From: Mycolicibacterium vinylchloridicum
Lineage (GTDB): Bacteria > Actinomycetota > Actinomycetes > Mycobacteriales > Mycobacteriaceae
Length of the DNA: 64,000 nt
Assembly (NCBI RefSeq): GCF_013404075.1
Contig: NZ_JACBJQ010000007.1
Span: 1-64,000, forward strand
Direction of reading: 5' to 3'
The notes under the pieces are model-generated. The model was not told the DNA's origin and did no database searches. It saw only the letters and a list, made by a program, of their open reading frames with translations. Shown piece by piece: positions 8,219-16,672 of the stretch (position 1 is the stretch's first letter; each line of letters opens with the position of its first letter). The translations under genes were made by a program, and so were the position numbers.

Positions 8219-8312
8219 GGGAGCCACGGCTCGATAGTAGAGCCGACGCAAACAAGACCAATAGTCTTAAAAAATCGACCACACGACACACGACAGTCGT
8301 ACGCTGCGAACC

Positions 8313-9488
8313 ATGACCGCCACCGCGCAGTTGCCGTTCCGCCAGACCCATCCCCTGCAATCCCCCGATCAACTGCTCGCCCTGCAGGGCACCGGGCCGA
8401 TCCACAAGATCCTGACAGCCGTCGGCGACGAGGCCTGGCTGGTCACCGGTTACACGCTGGTGCGCCGGCTGATGGACGACGAACGGCTGGGGCGCACCCA
8501 CCGCGATCCGGCCAACGCGCCACGCAGCCGCACGTCGGCGTTGTTCGGCGGCCCGATCGGCGACTTCGACTCCGAACCGGCCGACCACGCCCGCATGCGG
8601 CAATTACTGCAGCCGCATTTCGGCCCGCGGCACATGCGCACCCTGCAGCCGAAGATCGAGGGCCTGTGCACCGCACTGCTCGACGACATGGAACGCCAAG
8701 GACCACCGGCCGACCTGCTGACCGCCCTGGCTCAGCCGCTGCCCATCCTGGTGATCTGCGATCTGCTCGGCGTGCCCTATGCCGATCGAGATCGCTTCCG
8801 GCTCTGGGTGGATGACGCCGCCTTCTCACCCGACGACGACGTCTCCCTGAAGGGGCTCGAATCGCTGCTCGGCTACGGCATGGAACTGGTCACCGCGAAA
8901 CGCGCGGATCCCGACGACGACGTCATCTCCCGGTTGTGCGACGAACCCGACCTCTCCGATTTCGAAATCGCGACCCTGGCAATGCAATTGCTCTTCGCCG
9001 GACACGAAACCACGGTGACTCAGATCTGGGTGGGCTCACTGCTGCTGCTCACCAACCCCGAGCAATGGCAGGCATTGCTGGCCGACCCCGAGCTGATCCC
9101 GAAGGCCGTCGAGGAAATTCTGCGTGCCGGCATGGTCGGCGGGGTCGGCGTTCCCCGGTATGCCCGCGCCGATATCGACGCCGACGGGGTGACGATCCGG
9201 GAAGGCGATCTGGTCCTGCTCGATCCCGGCGCCGCCAATCACGACCCCGAGTTCTTCGCCAACCCCGACCGCGTCGACCTCCGGCGCACCGGCGCTGCCC
9301 ACGTCGGATTCGGCTACGGCCTGCACTACTGCGTCGGCGCGGCGCTGGCCCGTCTGGAACTCAAGACCGTCTACTCGCAGCTGATCCCCCGGTTCCCCAC
9401 CCTGCAATTGTGTGCCGATCCGGCGACCATGACCGCCGGCTTCCACTCGCTGTCGCACGGCCTGGTCGCGCTGCCGGTGACCTGGTAG
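8313..9488 (+). CDS. cytochrome P450 (short bacterial type)
   Basis: A 391-residue soluble P450. The I-helix is AGHETTVTQIW (229-239), ExxR is E268-ILR271, and the haem loop is FGYGLHYC (333-340) with Cys340 as ligand, followed by VGAALARLEL. The FGYGLHYCVGAALAR signature and length match actinobacterial CYP105/107-like enzymes rather than the longer P450 at 1779. It stands alone on the plus strand with no ferredoxin or reductase beside it. Substrate unknown. Confidence 0.93.
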   Translation: MTATAQLPFRQTHPLQSPDQLLALQGTGPIHKILTAVGDEAWLVTGYTLVRRLMDDERLGRTHRDPANAPRSRTSALFGGPIGDFDSEPADHARMRQLLQPHFGPRHMRTLQPKIEGLCTALLDDMERQGPPADLLTALAQPLPILVICDLLGVPYADRDRFRLWVDDAAFSPDDDVSLKGLESLLGYGMELVTAKRADPDDDVISRLCDEPDLSDFEIATLAMQLLFAGHETTVTQIWVGSLLLLTNPEQWQALLADPELIPKAVEEILRAGMVGGVGVPRYARADIDADGVTIREGDLVLLDPGAANHDPEFFANPDRVDLRRTGAAHVGFGYGLHYCVGAALARLELKTVYSQLIPRFPTLQLCADPATMTAGFHSLSHGLVALPVTW

Positions 9489-9640
9489 AGCAAGCCTTAC
9501 TGATTCGTCAATTTTTCTGGTGAAGTCGGCTTCCCGCCGGCTGGGTTTGTCGTACATTTTTCCCAGAGCTGCGAACACAGCCAACCGGTCGGGGTCCCGG
9601 TACAGAATCAACCCGAAGCCTGACCGTCACAAGCGGGTCT

Positions 9641-9676
9641 CCAGGGGTGGGTTACGCGAAGTGGCCACCCCCTTGG
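9641..9676. terminator. GC-rich hairpin between convergent genes
   Basis: CCAGGGGTGG at 9641-9650 can pair with CCACCCCCTTGG at 9665-9676 with one bulged base. It lies between the convergent P450 (ends 9488) and the EF-Tu-like gene (ends 9717). It has no U-tract. Possibly a shared bidirectional terminator. Confidence 0.3.
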
Positions 9677-9716
9677 GCCACCGGCCCCCCGCCCCTGGGG
9701 ACCACTTGGACGCTGG

Positions 9717-10010
9717 CTACAGACTCACCTCGACACCACCGGACGCAGGCTCGACGGCGCCCGACGTCAACACGTCACCCGGCGACACATCACTGCGCTC
9801 GAGAGTCGAGAACAGCAGCCCGACATTGTCACCGACCACCGCCTCGTCCACCTTCTTACGGAACTGCTCGACGGCATCGACCTGAACCGCGCGCGCACCG
9901 TTGATGCGCACCTCGTCGCCGACCCGGACCGCTCCGAGTTCGACGCGGCCCGTAGCGACCAGACCGCGACCCTTGATGACAAACACGTCCTGGACCGTCA
10001 GACGAAACAT
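9717..10010 (-). CDS. free-standing EF-Tu domain-2-like protein
   Basis: 97 residues that read as one translation-factor beta-barrel: MFRLTVQDVFVIKGRGLVATGRVE, then VRVGDEVRING, a DAVEQFRKKVDEA helix and GDNVGLLF. These match domain 2 of EF-Tu (the FxxxVxDVFxIxGRGxVxTGR and GDNVGxLxR segments) with no GTPase domain. ATG 10010 was chosen because the family signature starts there; the ORF extends 12 residues upstream into the neighbouring gene's end. It follows the secreted protein by 11 bp, in a probable three-gene operon with fadD15. Whether it binds RNA, ribosomes or a protein is unknown. Confidence 0.8.
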   Translation of the reverse strand: MFRLTVQDVFVIKGRGLVATGRVELGAVRVGDEVRINGARAVQVDAVEQFRKKVDEAVVGDNVGLLFSTLERSDVSPGDVLTSGAVEPASGGVEVSL

Positions 10011-10021
10011 GTGGCGAGACC

Positions 10022-10516
10022 CTACTCGACCTGGTCCTCGGACCACAGGCAGTTACCGCTGAGCGCGATGGTGAACAACTTCGGCAGCACCTCCAGCTGC
10101 AGCGGCTGGCCCGGCTGACCCTGCGAATGCACCAGGGGCGCAAGCTCTCCCGGGCCGATGACGGTCACCTGGTCGGCGCCACACACCGTGGCCGGGTCCA
10201 ACGGAGCCGCGGTCCATTGCCCTGAGCGCAGGTTCGGGTTGCGGAATCCCTGACCGTGCAACGTGATCTCCGGCCCGTAACTGAGCCACCGACTGCTGGG
10301 ATCGAACGGGGTGTCGACCGGAGCCCAGGTGCCATCACGGTCCGGTACCGGCTGGCATATCAGGTAGTCACGCCCGCCCGGGAGCTGCGTCATGGCGTTC
10401 GCGAAGTTCTGCGGGCACGGCGCGCCGGCCGCAGGTACCGGATCGTCGGCAGATGCCGGCGCCGAAACCGCCACCGCGGCAGCCGCCACCGCGATCAGCG
10501 CGGCACACCGTCGCAC
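10022..10516 (-). CDS. secreted protein of unknown function
   Basis: 164 residues from GTG 10516. A signal peptide (about 1-23, ASADDP cleavage region) is followed by a compact domain with three or four cysteines (APCPQNF, ICQPV, TVCGAD, NCLWSE). No enzyme motif. The start lies 2 nt after the fadD15 stop, so translation is likely coupled to fadD15. The family seems restricted to mycobacteria and relatives. Function unknown; location extracytoplasmic. Confidence 0.75.
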   Translation of the reverse strand: MRRCAALIAVAAAAVAVSAPASADDPVPAAGAPCPQNFANAMTQLPGGRDYLICQPVPDRDGTWAPVDTPFDPSSRWLSYGPEITLHGQGFRNPNLRSGQWTAAPLDPATVCGADQVTVIGPGELAPLVHSQGQPGQPLQLEVLPKLFTIALSGNCLWSEDQVE

Positions 10517-10518
10517 GG

Positions 10519-12357
10519 CTACCCGTACAGCTGATCGATGTTGTCGTGGAAATTCTCCACGACAGCCTTGCGCTTGAGCTTCAGACTTGGCGTCAAATCG
10601 CCTGCCTCGACCGTCAATTCGCGATCGATGATGGCAACCCGCTTCACCTGCTCCCAGCGGTTGAGGTGCTTGTTGAGGGTCTCCACGTACCCCTCGACCA
10701 TCTCCTTGGTCTTCTCGTCGCGGGCAATCTCACTGAAAGACTTGCCCTCCAAGCCATTTCGGTCGGCCCACTCCCGAATCGCCTCTCCGTCCAGGCTCAC
10801 CAACCCGACACAGTACGGCTTCCCCTCGCCGTAGACGATGATCTCGCTGGCGAACGGGCACAGGCCCTTGAAGGCCGCCGAGATCGCAGAGGGCGCCACA
10901 TACTTGCCCTGCGACGTCTTGAACATGTCCTTCTTGCGGTCGGTGATCCGCAGGTACCCCTCGGCGTCGAGTTCACCGATGTCGCCGGTATGGAACCATC
11001 CGTCACCGTTGATGGCTTCGGCGGTGGCCTCGGGCAGGTCGTGATATCCGCTCATCACACCCGGCCCCTTGAGGAGCACCTCGCCGTCGTCGGCGATCTT
11101 GACGTCGGTGTAGGGCAACGTCCAGCCCACCGTGCCGAACCGGTAGGCCTCCGGGCGGTTCAGTGACGACGCCGCCGACGTCTCGGTCAGCCCGTAGCCC
11201 TCCAGCACGATCGCGCCGACCGCGTCGAACCATTGGGCGACGTCGCGGTCCAGGGCAGCCGAGCCGGAGATGAAGAAGCGCAGCCGTCCGCCGAACCGCT
11301 GGCGAATGGTGGAGAACACCAGCCGATCGGCGATCGCGCGCTGGAAAGCCAGGCCCGCACCGATTCGGTGACCGGCCTGGTTGGCGCGCGATACCCGCAA
11401 GCCCACGTCGATCGCCCAGTCGAAGAGGGTCTTCTTGAATCCGCCCTCTTCGGCGATCGTCTCGGTGATGCGGCCGTGCACCTTTTCGAAGATGCGCGGC
11501 ACCGCGCCCATGAACGTCGGCTTGATGATCGCCAGGTTCTCGACGATCTTGTCGACGCGACCGTCGATGACCGTCGGGAAGCCCATCACCAACGGCATTG
11601 CGAGCATGACCTTGCCAAACGAGTGGGCCAGCGGCAGCCACAAGTAGTTGAGGTCCTTCTCGGAGAGCACGTGCAGGGATTGCAGCGCCGCCGCGGTGTA
11701 GGTCCAGGCCTCGTGGTGCAGCCGCACCCCTTTGGGCTTTCCGGTGGTGCCCGAGGTGTAGATCAGGGTGGCCAGCTGATCGGGGCGGATCGCGTCGATC
11801 CGGTCGGTCACCGCGGTCGGGTTGTCGGCCAGCAACTGCTTGCCCAGCTGTTCGAGATCCTCGAGGGTGATCACCCAGTCGCCATCACCGGCGCCGTCGA
11901 TGATCACCACCTTCTCGACGGCCGGCAGTTCGCTGCGGTGCGCGACCAGCTTGTCGACCTGCGACTGGTTCTCCGCCACCACGATTCGGCTGCCGGAGTT
12001 GGCGACGATGAACGCGGTGTCCTCGGCGTTGGTGCTCGGATAGACCGTCGTCGTGGCCGCTCCGGCCGCCAGGATGCCGAAGTCGACCACCACCCACTCG
12101 TAACGGGTCCCCGATGCCAGCGCGACCCGATCCTCGGGATTGATACCCAGCGAGATCAACCCGGCGGCGATCAGTTCGACGCGATCACCGACCTGCTGCC
12201 AGGTGACACTGGTCCACCCGTCGTTGTCGGGGTAGCGAAACGCTTCGCTGGTGGGCGTAGCCGCAACCCGGTCAAGGAACATCCGCGGCACCGACGGTGC
12301 CCGGTTGTCGATCTTGCTCAGGTCGGGCTGCTCTTGGGATTTGCGCAGGCCTGCCAT
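10519..12357 (-). CDS. fadD15: long-chain fatty acid-CoA ligase, FadD15-type
   Basis: A 612-residue AMP-binding enzyme close in length to M. tuberculosis FadD15. The P-loop-like motif YTSGTTGKPKGV, the YGLTETSA motif, the hinge TGDIGELDAEGYLRITDRKKDMFKTSQGKY and a C-terminal catalytic lysine region (LTPSLKLKRKAV) are all present. It activates fatty acids to acyl-CoA via acyl-AMP in the cytosol. ATG 12357 is preferred over GTG 12414 because the extra 19 residues are not family-like. It heads the operon with the secreted protein and the EF-Tu-domain protein. Paralogue assignment from memory of size and motifs. Confidence 0.88.
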   Translation of the reverse strand: MAGLRKSQEQPDLSKIDNRAPSVPRMFLDRVAATPTSEAFRYPDNDGWTSVTWQQVGDRVELIAAGLISLGINPEDRVALASGTRYEWVVVDFGILAAGAATTTVYPSTNAEDTAFIVANSGSRIVVAENQSQVDKLVAHRSELPAVEKVVIIDGAGDGDWVITLEDLEQLGKQLLADNPTAVTDRIDAIRPDQLATLIYTSGTTGKPKGVRLHHEAWTYTAAALQSLHVLSEKDLNYLWLPLAHSFGKVMLAMPLVMGFPTVIDGRVDKIVENLAIIKPTFMGAVPRIFEKVHGRITETIAEEGGFKKTLFDWAIDVGLRVSRANQAGHRIGAGLAFQRAIADRLVFSTIRQRFGGRLRFFISGSAALDRDVAQWFDAVGAIVLEGYGLTETSAASSLNRPEAYRFGTVGWTLPYTDVKIADDGEVLLKGPGVMSGYHDLPEATAEAINGDGWFHTGDIGELDAEGYLRITDRKKDMFKTSQGKYVAPSAISAAFKGLCPFASEIIVYGEGKPYCVGLVSLDGEAIREWADRNGLEGKSFSEIARDEKTKEMVEGYVETLNKHLNRWEQVKRVAIIDRELTVEAGDLTPSLKLKRKAVVENFHDNIDQLYG

Positions 12358-12453
12358 GGCGCCGAGTTTATGGATTCCGCCGCACCGCTCGTGGCGGAAT
12401 CTCCGAAAGGCCACGGTGGGCGGCGCGGCGTTTGCTGAACGTCGCGGCGGCCT

Positions 12454-12906
12454 CTAGTCGAGTTCGGCCGGCTCCCGGTGCTCAGCGAGGTTGGCCAACC
12501 GCCAGGTGCATTCGCGGTTGCGCGGCCAGATGCCGGTGAGCTGGATCCGGTCGGGGACAAACCGCATCGGGCCCTCCACGGCCACCTCCGTCATCTCGAC
12601 GCGACATCCGCCCTCGATATCGCTGAGCCGCAGGGTGATCCGGGCCGCGCCGGCGGGACCGAGCCGAGCCAGCAGCACTAATTCTTCCTGCGGCATGCAG
12701 CTCAGCACGACGGTCTCGTCGTCGACGACGGCCGGCCAGACCCCGATGGAGTGCAGAATGCGCGTCCCTGGCGCCGGCCAGTCGGCATCGACCGCGCGCA
12801 TGCGGCTGTTGCCGACGACCCACTGCGAGTAGCTCCAGCCGTCGGCCAACACCTCCCACACCCGCATCCGAGGTGCACTGATGTCGCGACTAGCAGCAGT
12901 TGGCAT
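12454..12906 (-). CDS. SRPBCC / polyketide-cyclase-like protein
   Basis: 150 residues with the START/Bet v1 (SRPBCC) pattern: SRDISAPRMRVWEVLADGWSY at the start, a GTRILHSIGVWPAVVDDETVV hairpin, then a TGIWPRNRECTWRLANLAEH helix closing the pocket. Such proteins bind hydrophobic ligands. ATG 12906 is 82 bp from the divergent Clp-N gene, and the palindromes at 12942-12987 lie in that gap, so both genes may share control. Ligand unknown. Confidence 0.8.
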   Translation of the reverse strand: MPTAASRDISAPRMRVWEVLADGWSYSQWVVGNSRMRAVDADWPAPGTRILHSIGVWPAVVDDETVVLSCMPQEELVLLARLGPAGAARITLRLSDIEGGCRVEMTEVAVEGPMRFVPDRIQLTGIWPRNRECTWRLANLAEHREPAELD

Positions 12907-12940
12907 GGTTGGCGGATACCCGACGGCATGACAACTACAC

Positions 12941-12959
12941 CGTCAACTCGCGGTTGACG
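12941..12959. promoter_or_regulatory. palindromic operator 1 (CGTCAAC-N5-GTTGACG)
   Basis: A perfect inverted repeat, CGTCAAC TCGCG GTTGACG, in the 82-bp divergent region between the SRPBCC gene and the HTH/Clp-N gene. The same arms recur 28 bp downstream. This is the pattern of a dimeric repressor site in tandem. Confidence 0.7.
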
Positions 12960-12968
12960 AATTCGGAA

Positions 12969-12987
12969 CGTCAACTTACGGTTGACG
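12969..12987. promoter_or_regulatory. palindromic operator 2 (CGTCAAC-N5-GTTGACG)
   Basis: A second perfect inverted repeat, CGTCAAC TTACG GTTGACG, ending one base before ATG 12989. The centre-to-centre distance to operator 1 is 28 bp, just under three helical turns. Binding here would block both initiation and the ribosome region, so the transcript may be leaderless or near-leaderless. Confidence 0.7.
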
Positions 12988-12988
12988 C

Positions 12989-13723
12989 ATGGAAGAGCCC
13001 GCTCGCATCGCCTACCCGGTACGCCTCGATGACCTCATCGACGCCATCAAGCGCGTCCACACCGACGCCCTCGAACAGCTGGCCGACGCCGTGCTCACCG
13101 CGGAGGCGCTCGGCGAACTCGCCGACCACCTGATCGGTCACTTCGTCGACCAGGCCCGCCGCTCCGGCGCGTCCTGGACCGACATCGGCAAGAGCATGGG
13201 CGTCACCAAGCAGGCCGCCCAGAAGCGCTTCGTGCCCAAGCTGACCAACCTCGACGCCAACGACCTGGACCCCGCGCAGGGCTTCGCCCGTTTCACTCCA
13301 CGTGCGCGCGCCGCCGTCGTCGCCGCCCAGAACGCCGCACACCAGGCCAGTAACGCTGAAATCAATGCGGATCACCTCCTGCTCGGCCTGCTCACCGATC
13401 CGGCCGCGCTGGCCACTCCCCTGCTACGCGCCCAGCAGATCACCAACGACACCGTGCGCGACGCCATCACGTTGCCACCCGCTGCGGCCGAAATGCCCGC
13501 GCTGATCCCGTTCGACGCCCAAGCGCGCAAAGCACTCGAACTGACCTTCCGCGAAGCACTTCGGTTGGGCCACAACTACATCGGCACCGAGCACATGCTG
13601 CTGGCCCTGATGGAAGCCGAAGACGACGACGGCACGCTGCACCGGCTCGGCTTCGACAAAGCCCGCGCCGAGACCGACATCGCCCACACGCTCGCCGCGA
13701 TCACGGCGACGCAGAAATCCTGA
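12989..13723 (+). CDS. HTH + Clp N-terminal (double Clp-N repeat) protein
   Basis: 244 residues. Residues 1-85 hold a helix-turn-helix-like segment (SWTDIGKSMGVTKQAAQKRF, about 62-81). Residues 100-165 and 175-240 are two Clp-N repeats (ARAAVVAAQNAAHQASNAEINADHLLLGLL; LGHNYIGTEHMLLALMEA) like the substrate/adaptor-binding N-domain of ClpC. No AAA+ ATPase follows, so it is not a chaperone itself. It could be a transcription factor that senses unfolded protein or a Clp adaptor. Two perfect palindromes end at its start codon, suggesting autoregulation through the HTH. Confidence 0.85.
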   Translation: MEEPARIAYPVRLDDLIDAIKRVHTDALEQLADAVLTAEALGELADHLIGHFVDQARRSGASWTDIGKSMGVTKQAAQKRFVPKLTNLDANDLDPAQGFARFTPRARAAVVAAQNAAHQASNAEINADHLLLGLLTDPAALATPLLRAQQITNDTVRDAITLPPAAAEMPALIPFDAQARKALELTFREALRLGHNYIGTEHMLLALMEAEDDDGTLHRLGFDKARAETDIAHTLAAITATQKS

Positions 13724-13750
13724 GCTCCATCACCATTCGGCGCACCGGCA

Positions 13751-13981
13751 TCAGGTGTCTTCGACGAGGGTCAGCGCCAACCGTGGGCACCGGGCGACGG
13801 CCCGACGAGCGTGTTTCACCATCCGGCCGGGTACTGAGGGCTCCCGTGAGCCGTCACGCGCCAGCGGATATCCCCAATCGTCACGGCTCAGGAGTTGCGG
13901 CAGAAGCTCGCTGCACAACCCACGCCCGTCACAGCGTGTCCAATCGATGTGCAGTCGCAGCGCAGCAGGTTTACCTGTCAC
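13751..13981 (-). CDS. 3Fe-4S-type ferredoxin
   Basis: 76 residues with three cluster cysteines: C17, C23 (CDGRGLC, C-x5-C) and C65 followed by Pro (RCPRLAL). This is the [3Fe-4S] pattern of actinobacterial P450-type ferredoxins. The GTG start overlaps the NuoF-like stop by four bases (GTGA), so it is the last gene of the redox operon 13751-17151. It may pass electrons between the NuoF-like protein and a partner; two P450s lie elsewhere in the window, but no link is shown. Confidence 0.87.
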   Translation of the reverse strand: MTGKPAALRLHIDWTRCDGRGLCSELLPQLLSRDDWGYPLARDGSREPSVPGRMVKHARRAVARCPRLALTLVEDT

Positions 13982-15186
13982 CGCAGTTCTCCGACGGCGG
14001 CCTCACGGGCGGCCAGGCAGCAGCCACGCCGGTGATGAGCGATGTCGCTTTCGAACACGGTGAGCGCGGACCTGACGAATCGTGCCGTGCCGTCGGGGTG
14101 ACGGCACGATCCACGACCGTCGATCAAGCCGACCATCCGGTGGACCTCACCGAGGAGCTCATCGCTGACCTCGCCGAAGGCGAGTTCATCCAACAGCGTC
14201 GACAGCCGCGGCAGGCCAAACCGGCACGGACCGCACTGACGTGCACTTTGGTCGGCCAGGTATGCCGCGACTTCAGCAGTGCGGGCCAAACCGCATTCGT
14301 CGTACCCCAAGAGATGCAATACGCCCGCGCCCGGTGTGGCGCCAAACGCGGCCAGACCATTCCGGGAAAGCTGGGCCTGCCTGAGAGCGGTGCCTGGAAC
14401 CCAGCTGCCGTGATAACCGCCCACCAGCAGTGCTTGGAGGCGATGCGGGGTGGATCCAGCGTGAGTGACGATGTCGCCCAACACAATTCCGGTAGGAACC
14501 TCGACCACCGAGGTCGGCATGAATGTGGCCGATACCGTGGCGAGCATGGTGCCCGGTTGCGCCGGGTCGCCGACGGCGCGGAACCAGGCCGGGCCGTATC
14601 GGGCGATCAACGCGATCTGGGCGAAGGTTTCCACATTGCTGACCAACGTCGGTCTGCCCCGGACACCGGATTTCGTGGGGCGTACGGTTCGGTCGCGCGG
14701 GCGCGCGGGGCCACCCGCGACGCGGCTGACGACGGCCGATTCCTCGCCGGCGAGAAAATCGTCAGGTGCCTCGACAACGGTGATTCGGCATCGGTGTGGC
14801 GCGGTCTGCGCCCGCTCGCCCAATGCGCGCTGCACATCAGCCGACGCGTGTGCCGGCACGTACAGTGATACCGATTGGGCGGCAAGCGCATTGGCAGCCA
14901 ATTCCAGGCCGTCCAGAACCAGATGCGGGGCACGGGCGAGCAGCGTCACGTCCTTCGCGCTGAGCGGCTCGCCTTCGGCGCCATTACCGATCACCACCGG
15001 GTGTCGGCTACCTAAGGAGTCGATCTTGCGGCCCGTCGGGAAGCCCGCTCCTCCCCTGCCCGTGAGCCCGGCCTCGTCCAACCTCCGGACGAGCCCATCG
15101 CGAGTCACTGCCGGCAGATCACCGAACTCCGCCCGATGCGCGGCGAAGCCTGCTCCCGCCGCCGCGAACAGCCGCTGTGCCCTCAT
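13978..15186 (-). CDS. NuoF/SLBB-type NADH:acceptor oxidoreductase subunit
   Basis: 402 residues resembling the 51-kDa NuoF subunit. GRGGAGFPTG (43-52) and NGAEGEP (68-74) form the FMN/NADH site, VSNVET (183-188) follows, then an SLBB-like segment (about 235-300) and an iron-sulphur region CGPCRFG (C318, C321) and GSC (C361). By eye the first of the four N3-cluster cysteines is missing (Ala315 position). It should take hydride from NAD(P)H to FMN. The ATG overlaps the membrane protein stop (ATGA) and its own stop overlaps the ferredoxin start. No complex I genes adjoin, so it is a stand-alone relative. Confidence 0.85.
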   Translation of the reverse strand: MRAQRLFAAAGAGFAAHRAEFGDLPAVTRDGLVRRLDEAGLTGRGGAGFPTGRKIDSLGSRHPVVIGNGAEGEPLSAKDVTLLARAPHLVLDGLELAANALAAQSVSLYVPAHASADVQRALGERAQTAPHRCRITVVEAPDDFLAGEESAVVSRVAGGPARPRDRTVRPTKSGVRGRPTLVSNVETFAQIALIARYGPAWFRAVGDPAQPGTMLATVSATFMPTSVVEVPTGIVLGDIVTHAGSTPHRLQALLVGGYHGSWVPGTALRQAQLSRNGLAAFGATPGAGVLHLLGYDECGLARTAEVAAYLADQSARQCGPCRFGLPRLSTLLDELAFGEVSDELLGEVHRMVGLIDGRGSCRHPDGTARFVRSALTVFESDIAHHRRGCCLAAREAAVGELR

Positions 15187-15743
15187 GCGTCCACCGGGGT
15201 TCGTGCGCGGGCATATTCAGCGAACTCGGCGCGCAGACGCCAGGCCAACGCGCCGGCCACGGCCACCCCGCAACAGCCGGCGAATATCCGGAACCAGAGG
15301 TGGCCGGTGTCGGTTCCGTTGCCCAATGCGTGCGCCAGCGCGACAGGCCACAATGCATACGACGTCCAATGCACAGCGCGAAAAACGCGTAGTCCCAGCC
15401 GCTGCCGAAGCACGCTGGTGACGACCACGACGATCAGCAGGTCGAAGGCCAGGGTGCCCAGACCCTGCCACAGCGGCCGGTAGGCGCCGAGGAAGGGCAA
15501 GACGAAATCGATGATCCTCAGCTGCGCGTAGGGGTCAGCGAACAGCAGTCCCAGATGCATGGCGACAAGCAATGTTCCGGCCAGTGCCGCGAATCGATGC
15601 ACCTCGGCAACGGCGGACCTCGGCAGCGCAGGAAGCGGGCGGCCCGACCGGGTGACCACGCCCAGGGTCAGCGAAAGGCTGAGGAATCCCAACGCAGTGA
15701 TGCCGCTGCCGCGCCCCAGCGCCCACAGCGCCTCGCTCGTCAT
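15183..15743 (-). CDS. ferric-reductase-like transmembrane haem protein
   Basis: 186 residues with about five or six hydrophobic helices and four histidines placed in two helices as bis-His haem ligands: H49 and H63 (EVHRF, AMHLG) and H125 and H138 (AVHWTS, LAHAL). This is the core of the ferric-reductase/MsrQ-like fold without its cytosolic FAD/NAD domain. ATG 15743 was chosen because it forms an ATGA overlap with the ApbE stop; the GTG 12 nt upstream is less likely. It would carry electrons across the membrane, with the NuoF-like protein as probable cytosolic donor. Confidence 0.85.
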   Translation of the reverse strand: MTSEALWALGRGSGITALGFLSLSLTLGVVTRSGRPLPALPRSAVAEVHRFAALAGTLLVAMHLGLLFADPYAQLRIIDFVLPFLGAYRPLWQGLGTLAFDLLIVVVVTSVLRQRLGLRVFRAVHWTSYALWPVALAHALGNGTDTGHLWFRIFAGCCGVAVAGALAWRLRAEFAEYARARTPVDA

Positions 15744-16672
15744 CGCCACCTGCACTCATCGTCTGACGGCCACCCACCGAGGGTGTGCACGATCCGGTCA
15801 CGATCGACCAGTCGCGCGGAAACCGGCTGTTTACCAATCCATTCGACAGCCCGCCATCCTCGGATCACCGCTGCCGTGCTGACGGTGTTGGCGGCCAAGC
15901 AGCTCTCCGCCGTCACGCTGACGGTGCGCCACACCGGGTCCGCCGACCACGTGGATCGCGGATCGACGATGTGATGCAACAGCTGACCCCCGCGCCGCCA
16001 GCGGCGGCGCAGGGTGCTCGATGTGGCCATCGCGAGGCCGGCCGGCAGCGCAACCACCACCGCGGGCTCGTCAACACCGTCACAGACCAGCACCGGCCAA
16101 CCCCCGTCGGGTGCCTCTCCCGCGGTGGCGATGTCACCCCCGAGATTCACCAACACACCCGCACCGGTTGCTCGGTGCGCCCGCTCGGCACAACGATCAG
16201 CGGCGATGGCTTTGGCCGTCGCGCCGAGGTCGAGCACCACTCCGCGCGGCACGGCAGCCACTTGCCCGGCGATAGTGATCATCGACCAGTCGGCGGGCCG
16301 GGTCGCCGACACCGCGAGTGGCATCGACGCATCCGTTGCGGCGATGTCCCGGTCGTAGCCGAGTTCGATGAGCCTGGCGCCGATCGTCGGGTCGATGTCG
16401 CCATCCGTCTGCTCTGCCGCCCGCACTGCGGCGCCGAGCAATTCGGCGAGCAAGGCGCTGATCGGCATGGGCCGACCGCACCGCGCGAGGGCATTGATCT
16501 CCGAATCGGGGTTGAACCGCGACGCGGCAGCCTCGATCGCGTCGAGTTCGGAGTTCACCGCCCATCGCGCAGGACCGAGTGAGTCCGGGTCCGTGACGAT
16601 GATCTGCATATCCATTGTCCAACGCCGCCAATGGGTTTCCGCGGTCGACAGGTCGTGCTCGGCGGTGATCAT
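15740..16672 (-). CDS. apbE: FAD:protein FMN transferase (ApbE family)
   Basis: 310 residues covering the ApbE fold from the WTMDMQIIV strand to the terminal helix. Characteristic segments are SRFNPDSEINAL, GDIDPTIG, VVLDLGATAKAIAADR, VNLGGDIA and LLHHIVDPRS; ESCLAANTVSTAA carries the metal/active-site region. ApbE enzymes attach FMN to a Thr/Ser in a D-x2-(S/T)GAT motif of a target protein, usually outside the membrane. No signal peptide is evident at ATG 16672, which overlaps the previous gene (ATGA). No FMN_bind target is visible in the operon. Confidence 0.9.
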   Translation of the reverse strand: MITAEHDLSTAETHWRRWTMDMQIIVTDPDSLGPARWAVNSELDAIEAAASRFNPDSEINALARCGRPMPISALLAELLGAAVRAAEQTDGDIDPTIGARLIELGYDRDIAATDASMPLAVSATRPADWSMITIAGQVAAVPRGVVLDLGATAKAIAADRCAERAHRATGAGVLVNLGGDIATAGEAPDGGWPVLVCDGVDEPAVVVALPAGLAMATSSTLRRRWRRGGQLLHHIVDPRSTWSADPVWRTVSVTAESCLAANTVSTAAVIRGWRAVEWIGKQPVSARLVDRDRIVHTLGGWPSDDECRWR

